The translations under genes were made by a program, and so were the position numbers. DNA of 64,000 nt, taken from assembly GCA_951217055.1 (NCBI GenBank), contig OX578276.1:157369223-157433222 (forward strand), given 5' to 3'. Below, one piece after another: positions 12,698 to 22,012 of this stretch. This stretch comes from Gerris lacustris. Its lineage: Eukaryota; Arthropoda; Insecta; Hemiptera; Gerridae. Under the pieces are notes generated by a model. It searched no databases and was not told the origin of the DNA. It saw only the letters and a list, made by a program, of their open reading frames with translations. How positions within the stretch are numbered: position 1 is the stretch's first letter; each line of letters begins with the position of its first letter.

Positions 12698-15330
12698 AAA
12701 TCCTCTAAAATAGTTTGTGTTGAGAAACCTGGCAAGAAGGATATACAGGACCCTTCTAAGTACAGGCCTATCAGCCTCCTCCCTTTAGCTGGTAAAGTTC
12801 TGGAAAGACTTTTAATAGATAGGATCATGCACCATCTATACTCTAAAGATTTATTATCTCACAAACAATTTGGATTTCGACCTCAAACAAGCACAACTGA
12901 AGCACTGCGTGCAGTTACAGATTATATTAGAGGATACCTAGATATTAATTATGATGCTGTTATTATCTCTTTGGATGTTCAAGGTGCATTCGATGCTGCT
13001 TGGTGGCCAGCTATCCTCAGAGGTCTCAGGGTTTTAAGTTGCCCAAAAAACCTATACAACTTATCAATGAACTACTTCATAGATCGAGAAGCCAAACTTA
13101 GCTTAAACCACAAGACTCAATCTGCAAAGGTCACGAAAGGGTGCCCTCAAGGAAGCTGCTGTGCCCCTGGGTTCTGGATAGTTATGTACAACTCTCTTCT
13201 GACATTAAAATACCCTAGTAATACCTTTGTGGCAGCCTATGCTGATGATTTTATTATAGTTATTGTTGGTAAAAATAAGCTAGATATTGAAATTAGTGCT
13301 AACCCTGTCGTTGCCGCTATAGAGGGCTGGGCGAGAAATAATAAAGTCGTCTTCAATCAAAGTAAATCTCAGCTTCTCTATATCACTAGGAAAGCGGAAA
13401 TTCCTCAGATTTCTATATCTTTAGGCGGTGAGTATATTCATCAAGTGGAAACTCTTAAATATCTTGGTTTATATGTTGACAGTAGGCTTTCCTGGGATTA
13501 CCATGTTAAACATGTTGCTGAAAAAAGTCTGCAATATGTTAATATTTTGTCAAGAGCGGCTAAAGTCCATTGGGGACTAGGCCATGATGCTTTGAAATCT
13601 ATCTACGTAGGAGCTTTTCTCCCTATGGTCCTATATGGTGTTAATATCTGGAAAGATGCTTTAAAATTTAAAAAGAACCAGCAAAAGCTAGAAAGAGCTC
13701 AGAGGATGTTTGCAATCAGGCTGATAAAAGGTTACCGCACCATCTCATACAATGCTGCCTGTATTGTTGCAGGTATTACACCCATCTGCATTAAAGCTAA
13801 CGAGATTTGTAGAGTTGAATCTGTTAAGTCAGGTGGTTCCTTCGACGGTTTGTGTGGTAATATGTTGGATAAGCCTATAGAGCTCAAATTCTGGAACCAT
13901 CCAGGCGCTTATCGCCCTGTTGTCATATTGCAGAATGAGGATCAACAGGACTTGAAGATCTACACCGATGGTAGTAAGGAGGACAAGCACGTCGGCTGCG
14001 CGTTTGCGGTATATATTAATGACTCTGTTCTTGCTGAGAAAAGTTTTCGATTAGCTGAGTATTGTTCTAATAATCAAGCCGAACAGCTAGCTATCTTAAA
14101 GGCGTTGGAGTGGCTTAAGGAATCTCCATATAGAAATTACTATATCAGGATTTTTACCGATAGTAAAATTACATTACAATCATTAAGAAACCCTACTAAC
14201 CATCTTCCCCTCATTGAAGGCATTAGGAATATTCTTTCGGCTCTGACAGAAGTTGCAAATATTTCTTTTTCATGGGTTAAGGCTCATGTGGGTATTGAAG
14301 GCAATGAGCACGCTGATAGTTTGGCTAAGGCTGCTTCGAGGCTAGACCCTGCGCTGGCTCATTACCATATGTTTCCTTTAACTTACTTGAAGCAACACGC
14401 AATATTAGACAGCAGAAAGCGTTGGCAGGATCTTTGGAGTATTTCGTCAACCGGAGCTGTTACTAGACAATTTATCCCTTCAGTTGACTTCAGATTCTCT
14501 CTCAGATATATGGAAATATCCTACCAGCTCTCCCAGTTCCTGACCGGCCATGGTAAATTTAGGGAATATCTTCACAGGTTCAACATTGAGCCCTCTCCAG
14601 CATGTAGCTGTGATGATGTATCACCCCAGTCTGTACATCATGTGCTGTTCAACTGTAGCCTGCTTGATCCAGGAAGAATTGCACTCCTTAGAGCTGCTGT
14701 AAGTCTAGGAGAACCATGGCCGCCACCTCTTCACCACCTTCTGAAAAAACAATTGCTACCATATTTCATTACCTTTGTTCATTTTTCCTTTAATTTATTG
14801 TTTCCTTAAGGCCCTTGCGCCAATAATATTAACATAACTTGCCATAATTTTATTTATCTTGATTATTGCATTAAGCTCATTCATTTGTAAATATGTTGTT
14901 TATGTACCAATCTTGTTTGATCATATGGCTTTTGATTAGTTTGTTGTTTAAATCTTTTGTTTTTTGTTATTTGTTATTCATTCTAGTAAGCATTATATTA
15001 TAACCCTTTGTTACGTGATTTATTTTAAACTATGCACATCAACATTCTTTTAACTGTGATATTTTTGTGTGTAATTAAGTTTGTACATAAGTGCCTATAT
15101 TAATTTGAATATTTTTCCGTTCTTGTTATTGTTACTAACTTGTTTTTACTACGCCTACAGCAACTTCCAATTGCTGTTAATTTTATTATTTATCTCTCCG
15201 TCATTGTTGTTATCGGTGTGTATTGTCCTACTTAAGCCACTTTTAAATTTTATTGTGACCTTTAACCGCATGTAGTACTAACTGTGGAGCATGCTGTAAT
15301 TTGATATATAAAAAAAAAAAAAAAAAAAAA
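12698..15330 (+). mobile_element. 5'-truncated R1/I-group LINE with poly(A) tail and 14-bp TSD
   Basis: The element is bounded by AACTATGACATTCA at 12684-12697 and again at 15331-15344, a textbook target-site duplication. The 3' end is an A tail (about 15310-15330). The 5' end is truncated inside the reverse transcriptase, which starts within about 27 bp of the junction. The endonuclease and any ORF1 are missing. The 500-bp 3' region after the stop (14809-15309) is AT-rich. The long open frame implies a recent insertion despite the truncation. Confidence 0.9.
12725..14809 (+). CDS. LINE ORF2 fragment: reverse transcriptase plus RNase H
   Basis: The open frame extends upstream of the first ATG (12827): KPGKKD and SKYRPISLLPLAGKVLERLL are in frame from 12725, so I start it there. 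Numbering from Met 12827: RT fingers/palm with SLDVQGAFDAAWW, GCPQGS near residue 107, and the catalytic YADD at 138-141. The RNase H domain has DGS (D381), AEQ (E419), TDS (D445) and the final H/D motif VKAHVGIEGNEHAD. A C-terminal Cys/His motif, CSCDD...VHHVLFNC, follows. RNase H plus this RT signature fits the R1/I group of LINEs. There is no start codon from a native promoter, so expression is doubtful. The frame is undamaged for about 695 codons. Confidence 0.85.
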   Translation, partial: KPGKKDIQDPSKYRPISLLPLAGKVLERLLIDRIMHHLYSKDLLSHKQFGFRPQTSTTEALRAVTDYIRGYLDINYDAVIISLDVQGAFDAAWWPAILRGLRVLSCPKNLYNLSMNYFIDREAKLSLNHKTQSAKVTKGCPQGSCCAPGFWIVMYNSLLTLKYPSNTFVAAYADDFIIVIVGKNKLDIEISANPVVAAIEGWARNNKVVFNQSKSQLLYITRKAEIPQISISLGGEYIHQVETLKYLGLYVDSRLSWDYHVKHVAEKSLQYVNILSRAAKVHWGLGHDALKSIYVGAFLPMVLYGVNIWKDALKFKKNQQKLERAQRMFAIRLIKGYRTISYNAACIVAGITPICIKANEICRVESVKSGGSFDGLCGNMLDKPIELKFWNHPGAYRPVVILQNEDQQDLKIYTDGSKEDKHVGCAFAVYINDSVLAEKSFRLAEYCSNNQAEQLAILKALEWLKESPYRNYYIRIFTDSKITLQSLRNPTNHLPLIEGIRNILSALTEVANISFSWVKAHVGIEGNEHADSLAKAASRLDPALAHYHMFPLTYLKQHAILDSRKRWQDLWSISSTGAVTRQFIPSVDFRFSLRYMEISYQLSQFLTGHGKFREYLHRFNIEPSPACSCDDVSPQSVHHVLFNCSLLDPGRIALLRAAVSLGEPWPPPLHHLLKKQLLPYFITFVHFSFNLLFP

Positions 15331-15422
15331 AACTATGACATTCATCATGATTAACAAATTTTAATATTCAGTATTTTATTGCAATACGCTCGCTTCAATG
15401 ATAGAGCCACGCGATGCCTAGT

Positions 15423-15672
15423 TATGACCTACCATATAAATTTTATTAAAATCGGACGTGTAGTTTTTATGATATGTTGATTCGCCAAAATTTAGCGACA
15501 GACCATAGACCGAGATACCTACAAACCACCAGACAGACAGACACGGAACCAAAAATGTTTGCTGATGTCTGAAACGGATTTCTGTCTCGGCATTTTTTGG
15601 AGACCTAAAATATTTTCGTTCTTCAGAACTATCACAGCTTCCGTTACCTTCGGTAAGCTCGGAAGCAAAATG
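15423..15672 (-). repeat. Repeat family C, second half of split copy
   Basis: It resumes the C copy begun at 11856. It carries CAGACAGACAGACAC, 'aaaatgtttgctgatgtctg', 'aacggatttctgtctcgg' and the terminal nested hairpin GCTTCCG / TTACC-TTC-GGTAA / CGGAAGC (about 15638-15667). Confidence 0.65.
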
Positions 15673-16528
15673 ATGTGAGAAAACTAAAACTTACACAGAT
15701 TATGAAGTACCGATAACAATACAACAATTTGTTAATTAATTGGTTAATTAATTAACAATTAAATTTATTAATTGGTTTGCATTTGGTCTCTGTATATTTT
15801 AACCTAAATTTGACCAATTTCCCGACCAATTAGAAAGCTGAAACTTGCACAGAACACGTATTTCCGATGACAATATAATAATCAGTTATTATTAATTAAT
15901 TAATTTACTGGATATTTTACTTTCCCGGGAGTACAATCTCTGCTAGTTTTAGGTTTCTAGATGGTCGGGAAGTGGGTAAACTCCAGGTACAAGGGTTGCA
16001 GACAAGTGAAGTTAAAACAGTGAAAATGAGAAAATGTGCAAGAAAATAACACTGATTCTTTGCACTGTCATACAGCCACACTTTCAAGCCATGCGGTGGA
16101 AACATTCTATTTAATTCCTACACATTATTCATAACTAGAATACTAGTGAATTGTGTTCTTATATCGGCCATACTATGTTTATAATGAACATCTGTGTTAA
16201 GTGGCCGATCTCTCCATCCTAACTTATAATAATCAAATGTCTTTGTCTTTGGTGACAAGGCTGAGTTAATATGTATAAACCAGGAAGAACTAATTTCCTA
16301 TCAAAGAAATCTGAAGATATAAATATGAATTAGCTTATTGGCTGTTCGTCGAGTATCAGGTTATTTCTTTCTTTTGAACGTTTACACACGCCCAATTTTA
16401 TCACGAGTAAAATTATAAGAAAAAAAATCTTGCTCTGACGTCATCGGTATCCTCGCTCCAGTGTGGGAACCGTCCAAAAATGTGTGTTTTTCTACGAGAT
16501 GGGCCTAATTCAGGTGACAGATGGACGG
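15673..16528. other. Intergenic; duplicated short phrases
   Basis: No gene recognised. The block 'gaaacttgcacagaa...taccgataacaatacaa' occurs twice (about 15685-15760 and 15838-15905), both followed by TTAATTAATT. A CAG-GTGACAG and AAG-GTGAGC pair near 16512 and 16541 resembles plus-strand splice sites, but no coding frame joins them. Confidence 0.35.
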
Positions 16529-16737
16529 TCACATGATTAAGGTGAGCCCTGATAGAAGGGGGAGGGTGGCCAAAGTGGAAATAGTTGAAATTTGACTGCG
16601 TGGTAGGGGGCTAGCCGTGGACCCCTGACCGGAGGGGGGTCGGTACCCCTCCAGTTCGGTCCGCGCTACCATCACGTCTTCTTGCCCCCCGTCCAGGCTC
16701 TCGTCTTCTACGATCGATTTATTTGAACTAATCAAAA
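16529..16737 (-). CDS. Possible host coding exon (GC-rich, minus strand)
   Basis: A minus-strand frame begins after a good acceptor (TTTTGATTAG|TTC) and reads acidic then Ser/Pro/Thr-rich: SIVEDESLDGGQEDVMVART, ELEGYRPPSGQGSTAS, RSQISTISTLATLPLLSG, then LTLIM and TGA. Base composition is far richer in GC than its surroundings, and the sequence resembles a cytoplasmic tail or linker rather than random translation. No domain is recognised, and no confident donor or neighbouring exon was found. It could be a terminal coding exon, or an open frame in a GC-rich repeat (the region 16605-16675 has imperfect inverted symmetry). Confidence 0.3.
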
Positions 16738-16902
16738 GTAACTAAAAGTTCACTTACAACTAAACATCATTTTCATAATTGTTTAAAATTTGTGTATTGC
16801 AATTTTAATATTGGTGATTAAAAACCACTCAACTTAAAAAAACAGCCAACCACCATGATAAACGTATACTTCTTACGTGAAGTCAATTTACCCCAGTTTT
16901 TA
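16738..16902. other. Intergenic
   Basis: AT-rich with no feature seen. If 16529-16737 is an exon, this is its upstream intron. Confidence 0.3.
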
Positions 16903-17389
16903 TTGAAGCGATTGTAAGCAAGCTTCTTACATACAACAAAATATGCTTTTTGTCTGCCTGTCTGTCTGTCAGTAACGTTTACGTGTCCCAAGATTACTTG
17001 AGTAAAAGTTTATCGATTTAGTTGATATTTTATATACATATTCCTTTTACAAATTCTCAGGCTGTTATTCGTTGGACAGCGTTATCCGTCAAAGAGTTCG
17101 CGCGCAAAGCTCGCTTAAACGTGAGCTTCAAATGTAAAATTGGAATTTCAGTGAAGCATTTCAGTACTATCACTAATGAAGTGATGCATTTTATAATAGC
17201 TGAAAAGAATATGTGTGGTTAGTGGAATAGTATAATAATGCAGGGTGGCTCCCTCACTTCTCCTACAATCATACTCTTTAACTATTAACTCATCAACATT
17301 ATCTATTTTCTCAATATTCAATACATATTTATTACTATATGCTCGCTTCAATGATAGACTCACGCGCTGCCTGGTATATAATTGAAGTG
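16903..17389 (+). mobile_element. HINE-like family A, copy 2 (internally deleted)
   Basis: It starts TTGAAGCGATTGTAAGCAAG, has CTGTCTGTCTGTC, then the 'aagtttatcgatttagttga' core and 'gttcgcgcgcaaagctcgc'. It jumps to the 3' part 'atatgctcgcttcaatgatag...gctgcctggtat'. Relative to copy 3 it lacks several hundred bases of the middle. Confidence 0.6.
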
Positions 17390-18155
17390 AGCGTAGCGAG
17401 CTTCCTACATTCAACGAAATATGTTCCGTGTCTGTCTGTCTGTCTGTCTGTCAGTAACGTTCACGCGTGTGACGATAACTTGAGTAAAAGTTGACCGATT
17501 TAGTTGAAATTTGGTATACATGTTCCTCTTACTACTACTCAGGCTAAGTTCGTTGGACAGCGTGATCCGTCCAAGAGTTCGCGCGCAACGCTCGCGTAAA
17601 CGAGAGGTACAAAAATTAAATTGGAATTTCAGGACGGGAAAAGATTCTATCATCATCTATTCGATGAGACGAACATTTTTTTCAAATAACATTTTTTACT
17701 AAAACCAACAGCGACACCGCTATGACTTAATAAAGATCGCTAAAACTATTAAAACGGACATAAACTTTTATAATAGAGAAAACAACCTTTTTACCGATAT
17801 CTTACGTTCTAACGTAACGATTTTAATAATACTTCATATACACCATCTAATGCACAATTGAAACAGGTATGCAAAATTTCAACTTGATACAAGCAAAATT
17901 CTTTGCGTAGTGACGAGATACATTTATAATAATTGTTTAAAAGCTACCGCGGGTGGTGAAGATTGTTATAGCGGTATAGTGTATAGGTTTGTTTAGGAAG
18001 TAATGCTTTGTACCGAGTACCCCCACTTTTCCCTACACTACCCTCTTCCACTTATCTTCAACTATGACATTCATCGTGATTAATAAATTTCAATATTCAG
18101 TATTTCATTGCAATACGCTCGCTTCAATGATAGAGCCACGCGATGCCTAGTTATT
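17390..18155 (+). mobile_element. HINE-like family A, copy 3 (uninterrupted)
   Basis: About 765 bp from TTGAAGTGAGCGTAGCGAG to GATGCCTAG|T. The GTCTGTCTGTCTGTCTGTC run is at 17430-17452. The inverted subterminal repeat TACGCTCGCTTCAA is at about 18113-18126. The middle ('cgatatcttacgttctaacgtaacgatttta', 'taaagatcgctaaaac') is shared with family G, showing a common core. No protein. Confidence 0.7.
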
Positions 18156-18349
18156 AAGAGGAGTCAAATGAAACTCCAAATCAAAGATGTTACCTATCAA
18201 GTGACAAACTAATATCAACTTTATTTTCGATTTACTTACTAATTTTGTACTCAGGATCATGAAAATCACATTGTTCACTGAAATAGGCGGGAAATGACCA
18301 CTATACACAAGTTTGTTTTTTTTCAAACGCCTTAGTGCCAAGCTATGTC

Positions 18350-18435
18350 CCACATACGGACTTCCACATATTCTTAAAAGGCGCTAAAAGATTAACTTAT
18401 ACACAAAATTCTAGCTTGATGTTAGTCAGACACTT
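18350..18435. repeat. Short dispersed repeat (also at 62820-62925, inverted)
   Basis: Phrases 'ccacatattctt', 'attaacttata' and 'aattctagcttgatgtta' recur in reverse complement at 62820-62925 with the same spacing. Confidence 0.5.
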
Positions 18436-18599
18436 TTTGCACGCTTTCTCCTGGACTAATCATGTTTAAGTTGAGCTGGGTGCAGTGTAACTCATCTATT
18501 CGTCATAAAAATCGTAAACCCTCGAATTTGCTCCGCCATATTATTTAAGATGGTGGGTATTTTTGTGAAATTTAGAAGATTGTAATATCTGCAGAACCA

Positions 18600-18790
18600 T
18601 TTGAGCTTTGAATTATAGTTATTTACGCACCAAGGGAGTAATGTAAGTGATTGCACCCTGAGCGATGAAGTTGGTTCCTGAGGCGAAGCCGAGGGAACCA
18701 TAACGTTCACTATCGCATTATATTTATTAGTTGATTATCGCGAGGGTGCGTGATTTTTACTTCCGAGGTACAAGATATTACCTCCAGAAG
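18600..18790. repeat. CCTAG/palindromic module, diverged copy
   Basis: 'atttacgcaccaagggagtaa' and 'cctgaggcgaagccgagg' followed by 'cgcgagggtgcgtga...cgaggtacaa' parallel the module at 45290-45495. The flanking 'attacctccagaaggaag' resembles a decayed MITE F end. Confidence 0.45.
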
Positions 18791-18858
18791 GAAGAAAAAT
18801 ATATGGGAAGATTTTAAATTTAAATTATTTTATTCAACAAAAAAATCCATATTTTTAT

Positions 18859-19724
18859 TTAACCCTGCAGTGGGCGCGCCGCGGTCCTAAGGACAGCAAA
18901 GGCCGAATTTTTTTTGTTACTCGTTGGTGTGTGATACTAGAAAAACATGGCCTTGGGAATGCTTCTTCTGTAGTTTACACAAGTATAAAACGCACTCTAG
19001 GGTTTGATTGATTGAAGCTTTCATTTAAAACAGAGCGTTGTTCAAGGTAGAGTCAATTTTTGCGGTTTAAGGTAGAGTCAATTTTTGCGGTTTAAGGTAG
19101 AGTCAATTTTTGCGGTTTAAGGTAGAGTCAATTTTAGCAGTTTAAGGTAGAGTCAATTTGCGCGGCACGCCCTATTACGAAATAAAAAGATGGCTAAAAT
19201 TTATTAAAAAAAAAAAAACTTTTTATTTCCTTTAGTTTATACATATTTTTATCAACTTAGTGTTTAATTTATATTTTTTATCACTGTTTTGACCTTTATA
19301 TTATGATGTGAGTTTTTTAGTTTTATGTACGATGCTTCTTGCTGTTTCTCATTTGTCTATACATATTTTATTAATAAATACGTATCTAAAAAAGAAAGTT
19401 TATACATTATCTAAAAGGCTATATAAAATAAATAAATAAATAATTATATAATAAGAATAATAATGGTAAATACCATTCTTCACTTTTTATATAACTACTT
19501 TGTATTACCTACACTTAAAATTAATGATTTTTACCTCTAAGAACTAATTAAATTATTTATTTAAAAATTGGCAATATTTATGTATTAAAGTTAATTTGGT
19601 TATTAAATAAGGTTTTTGAAAAAAATGCAGCACATTTTATGACAACTGTGCAAGTAAAACAACTTGCGGTCCGGAGGACCGTGGCGCGCTCTAATATGTA
19701 ACTCAAATAGGCGCACTGCAGGAA
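18859..19724 (+). mobile_element. piggyBac-like non-autonomous element
   Basis: The left boundary reads TTAA|CCCTGCAGTGGGCGCGCC. The right end has the inverse ...GCGC...GCGCACTGCAGG but the expected GGTTAA is decayed. TTAA followed by CCCT is the piggyBac insertion signature. Just inside each end is a palindrome: GGTCCTAAGGAC on the left and GGTCCGGAGGACC on the right. The interior is AT-rich with a 25-bp minisatellite and no transposase. Confidence 0.5.
19044..19168 (+). repeat. 25-bp minisatellite, 5 units
   Basis: Units of AAGGTAGAGTCAATTTTTGC+GGTTT start at 19044, 19069, 19094, 19119 and 19144. The fourth has one change (agcag) and the fifth breaks off after 'aatttg'. Confidence 0.9.
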
Positions 19725-19729
19725 GTTAG

Positions 19730-19850
19730 ATAATAATATTAACAATTCTTAACTTAACTTATATTTAAATATGTACAAATGATGTACACCTGTTTAGGTG
19801 TACATAGCGAACTTGCAAAAACTTTGAAATAAAGCTAATCTATACAAAAT
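19730..19850. repeat. Inverted counterpart of 10955-11073
   Basis: Contains a perfect hairpin GTACACCT-GTTT-AGGTGTAC at 19784-19803, plus the reversed 'agcgaacttgcaaaaactttgaaata'. Confidence 0.5.
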
Positions 19851-20569
19851 GCAAAGTAAATATGATAGGGACTTTATTAAATATAGATAGCCCTCGTCCT
19901 AACCGGTCTTTAAACGCTGTATAACATGTGCTCACTAAAACTTCTTCTTAGTCGTCCGTCATATAGGCCACCATCTTGAAAATATTAAATTAAAGATTTT
20001 AATGGTTTCCAATTCATTTCTTATTCTTAAAGACCTTTGAAACGATGTATAACAGGGCATGTCGATTAAAACTTGGATTTACTAAAATATTATACATCTA
20101 ACCTACCTTGTTTTATCCTGAGACCAACGGAAGCATTTCACCAGATGTTTGAGCAGCCAAATACATCACAAGAAGACATTTTCAAAGAGGTAGAAAACAC
20201 AAAAACTTTATGGTATGAGCTCAAGAATACACGAGACTAAGAGACACAAGACAGTAAAAAGAAAATGGCGATTACTAGTTTTGATTGTTTAACCCATTAG
20301 TTCAACTTTTTGATGTAGGAGATAAAGCAGCACCAGCGGGAAAACAATGGCAACAGAATGAGCTGGGAGTTGGACAAGGCTGGGCTCATTCTTCTTTGTT
20401 TGTTTCGTTATAATTGTGATACATACAAGTTTTACTCGTCTCGTTAAGCCAGAACACTGAGACCTTGTTGCATGCTGAGACCCGTGTCTTACAAATGTTT
20501 AAGACGTCTTAATATTTCTTGGCTTGGCTGCTTAGTTATTTCAACATGAATTGCCTGTTTTCATGCTGT
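19851..20569. other. Intergenic; short plus-strand frame at about 20127-20237
   Basis: A frame of about 37 codons (...QPNTSQEDIFKEVENTK..., ending TRD and a stop near 20240) reads like real protein but has no clear splice sites or homology I recognise. The rest shows nothing. Confidence 0.3.
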
Positions 20570-20778
20570 CTAATATTGTGTGACCGAAGAGTACGTCTTG
20601 GTCATACCGATGTCATTTGGGCATCCTAAAATTTCTTTACTAAAGTTATTAATTTGCTCGATAGGATCGTTTGTATCATTTTTCATACCCAAGAATAGAA
20701 GATAATTTTGACGAGCACCGTTGTCTATTTTATCAATCGTGTTCTGTAGTTGTTCATTTTCTATTTTGAGGATATCTA
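20570..20778 (-). pseudogene. Remnant of a LINE ORF1-type coiled-coil protein
   Basis: The minus-strand frame reads LKIENEQLQNTIDKIDN, GARQNYLLFLGMKNDTND and IEQINNFSKEILGCPNDI, ending in TAG at 20570. A short coiled coil followed by a Q/R-N-(Y/N)-hydrophobic-GM/GI segment is the pattern of transposase-22/L1-type ORF1 proteins in insects. It is cut at its N-terminal side by element I (20786). The assignment is by eye and tentative. Confidence 0.35.
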
Positions 20779-21400
20779 TTTATTTTACTACGTTTTTATT
20801 AGCTTGCATTCTTGTTTGTTTGTCCGGTACAAATCTGCCAATCGATTTCTAACTAACTTCCCGCATAGCTAGACATTTGAAACTTTTACCATAGCTCAGA
20901 ACACGATGACAATGCATTATTTTAATACTTTTAGCCATCTTTCAGCAGAATTTAATTAGTTTTCAGCACATTTTGCTGTGTGGAAAGTTAGTTCGGAAAA
21001 AGTCCGCCAGTTATTTTATTTGTTTTGCCATATCCAATATTTACGCTATCTTCATTTTGACGGGTCTCAAAATTGTGATAGATAAACATTGAATGACAGC
21101 AAAACAGGAAATATCGATTATATTATTTATCGATTATATTATTAATATTATTTCAAATATATCGATGGCATGCTTTAGATTTGGTGTTGGGGAGATCCGT
21201 TGTACAATGATTTGTCCTTTTATAGGTTTAAGATCAGCTCTCTGGATGGTTGTCATTTATGTGAAGTAAATAAATTCGGATCTATTTTTTGTTTACTATC
21301 ATTATATATTATATAACAATAACAATTATATTATCAACATTACATACGATTCAACAGAAAATTTAAAAACGTAGTATATAAAAAGTTCTTTTTATCTTGA
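20779..21400 (-). mobile_element. Element family I, copy 2
   Basis: TACTACGTTTTTA at 20786-20798 and TAAAAACGTAGTA at 21364-21376. The whole interior is the reverse complement of 6690-7262, including the repeated 'atataatcgata' phrases and 'gcatgctttagatttggtgtt'. The flank 'tataaaaagttctttttatcttga' is again shared. A gap filler of about 25 bp ('aggatccgttgtacaatgatttg', near 21190) distinguishes it from copy 1. Confidence 0.65.
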
Positions 21401-21645
21401 AATTATTTGTTGTTGATTTTTGTATGTTTTCTTTTTCTAACAAAGTAATCCTAGAGTGTGAAATTATAATATTCGATTTGGAGGCAAGATTTGATTGCTT
21501 TTTAAAAGGAGGTTTTCCCTTGATGAGAGCTTTTTTTTGTTGACATTACGCCTAAAGATTTGAGTACACTCTTATTAACTTCGTAAAATGGTGCAAGAAC
21601 GGTCATTGTGTAAAACGTAAGTTAATTAAGCTACTTGATTTCGTT
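21401..21645. other. Intergenic
   Basis: No feature seen. Confidence 0.35.
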
Positions 21646-21679
21646 AAGGCTCCCAAACACGATCAATCATTTTGCGAAA

Positions 21680-21893
21680 ACCTGATGTTGGGCAAATTTA
21701 GGCCATACACGTCAAACATCATGTTTGCGCAAACCTGATGTCGGGCAAATTTAGGCCATACACGTCAAACACCATGTTTGCGCAAACATGATGTCGGGCA
21801 AATTTAGGCCATACACGTCAAACATCATGTTTGCGCAAACATGATGTCGGGCAAATTTAGGCCATACACGTCAAACATCATGTTTGCGCAAAC
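21680..21893. repeat. 53-bp tandem array, 4 units, with palindromic junctions
   Basis: The anchor GGCAAATTTAGGCCATACAC starts at 21691, 21744, 21797 and 21850, giving a 53-bp period. Each unit contains CCATACACGTCAAA, a variant of the MITE end. A 26-bp perfect palindrome spans 21822-21847, and one-mismatch versions lie at 21716-21741 and 21769-21794. Confidence 0.9.
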
Positions 21894-22012
21894 ATTTTGG
21901 CCGTGTATGTATTTATTTTTTATTTTGGGTGCTCAACTGCGAGGTTATATACATCCTTATAATGTTTAGTTTATATAAATTACATAACTAAATATGATCA
22001 TGTAGAATAACT

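Larger units (their letters stand above)
11989..15422 (+). mobile_element. HINE-like family A, copy 1 (interrupted by LINE)
   Basis: It begins TTGAAGCGAGCGTAAGCGAG. The inverse TACGCTCGCTTCAA lies near 15388-15401, a short distance inside the 3' end GATGCCTAG|T. A (GTCT)n run (12042-12084) and the core 'ttgaccgatttagttgaaatttggta' follow the 5' end. The 17390-18155 copy is uninterrupted and matches both halves, which proves the LINE at 12698-15330 is an insertion. Subterminal inversion, GTCY tract and apparent duplication-free A|T or T|T insertion fit DINE-1/HINE elements. Confidence 0.65.

Noticed and set aside
21680..21893. Palindromic repeat array considered as a CRISPR
   Set aside because: The period of 53 bp is one repeated unit with no variable spacers, and it carries MITE end motifs.
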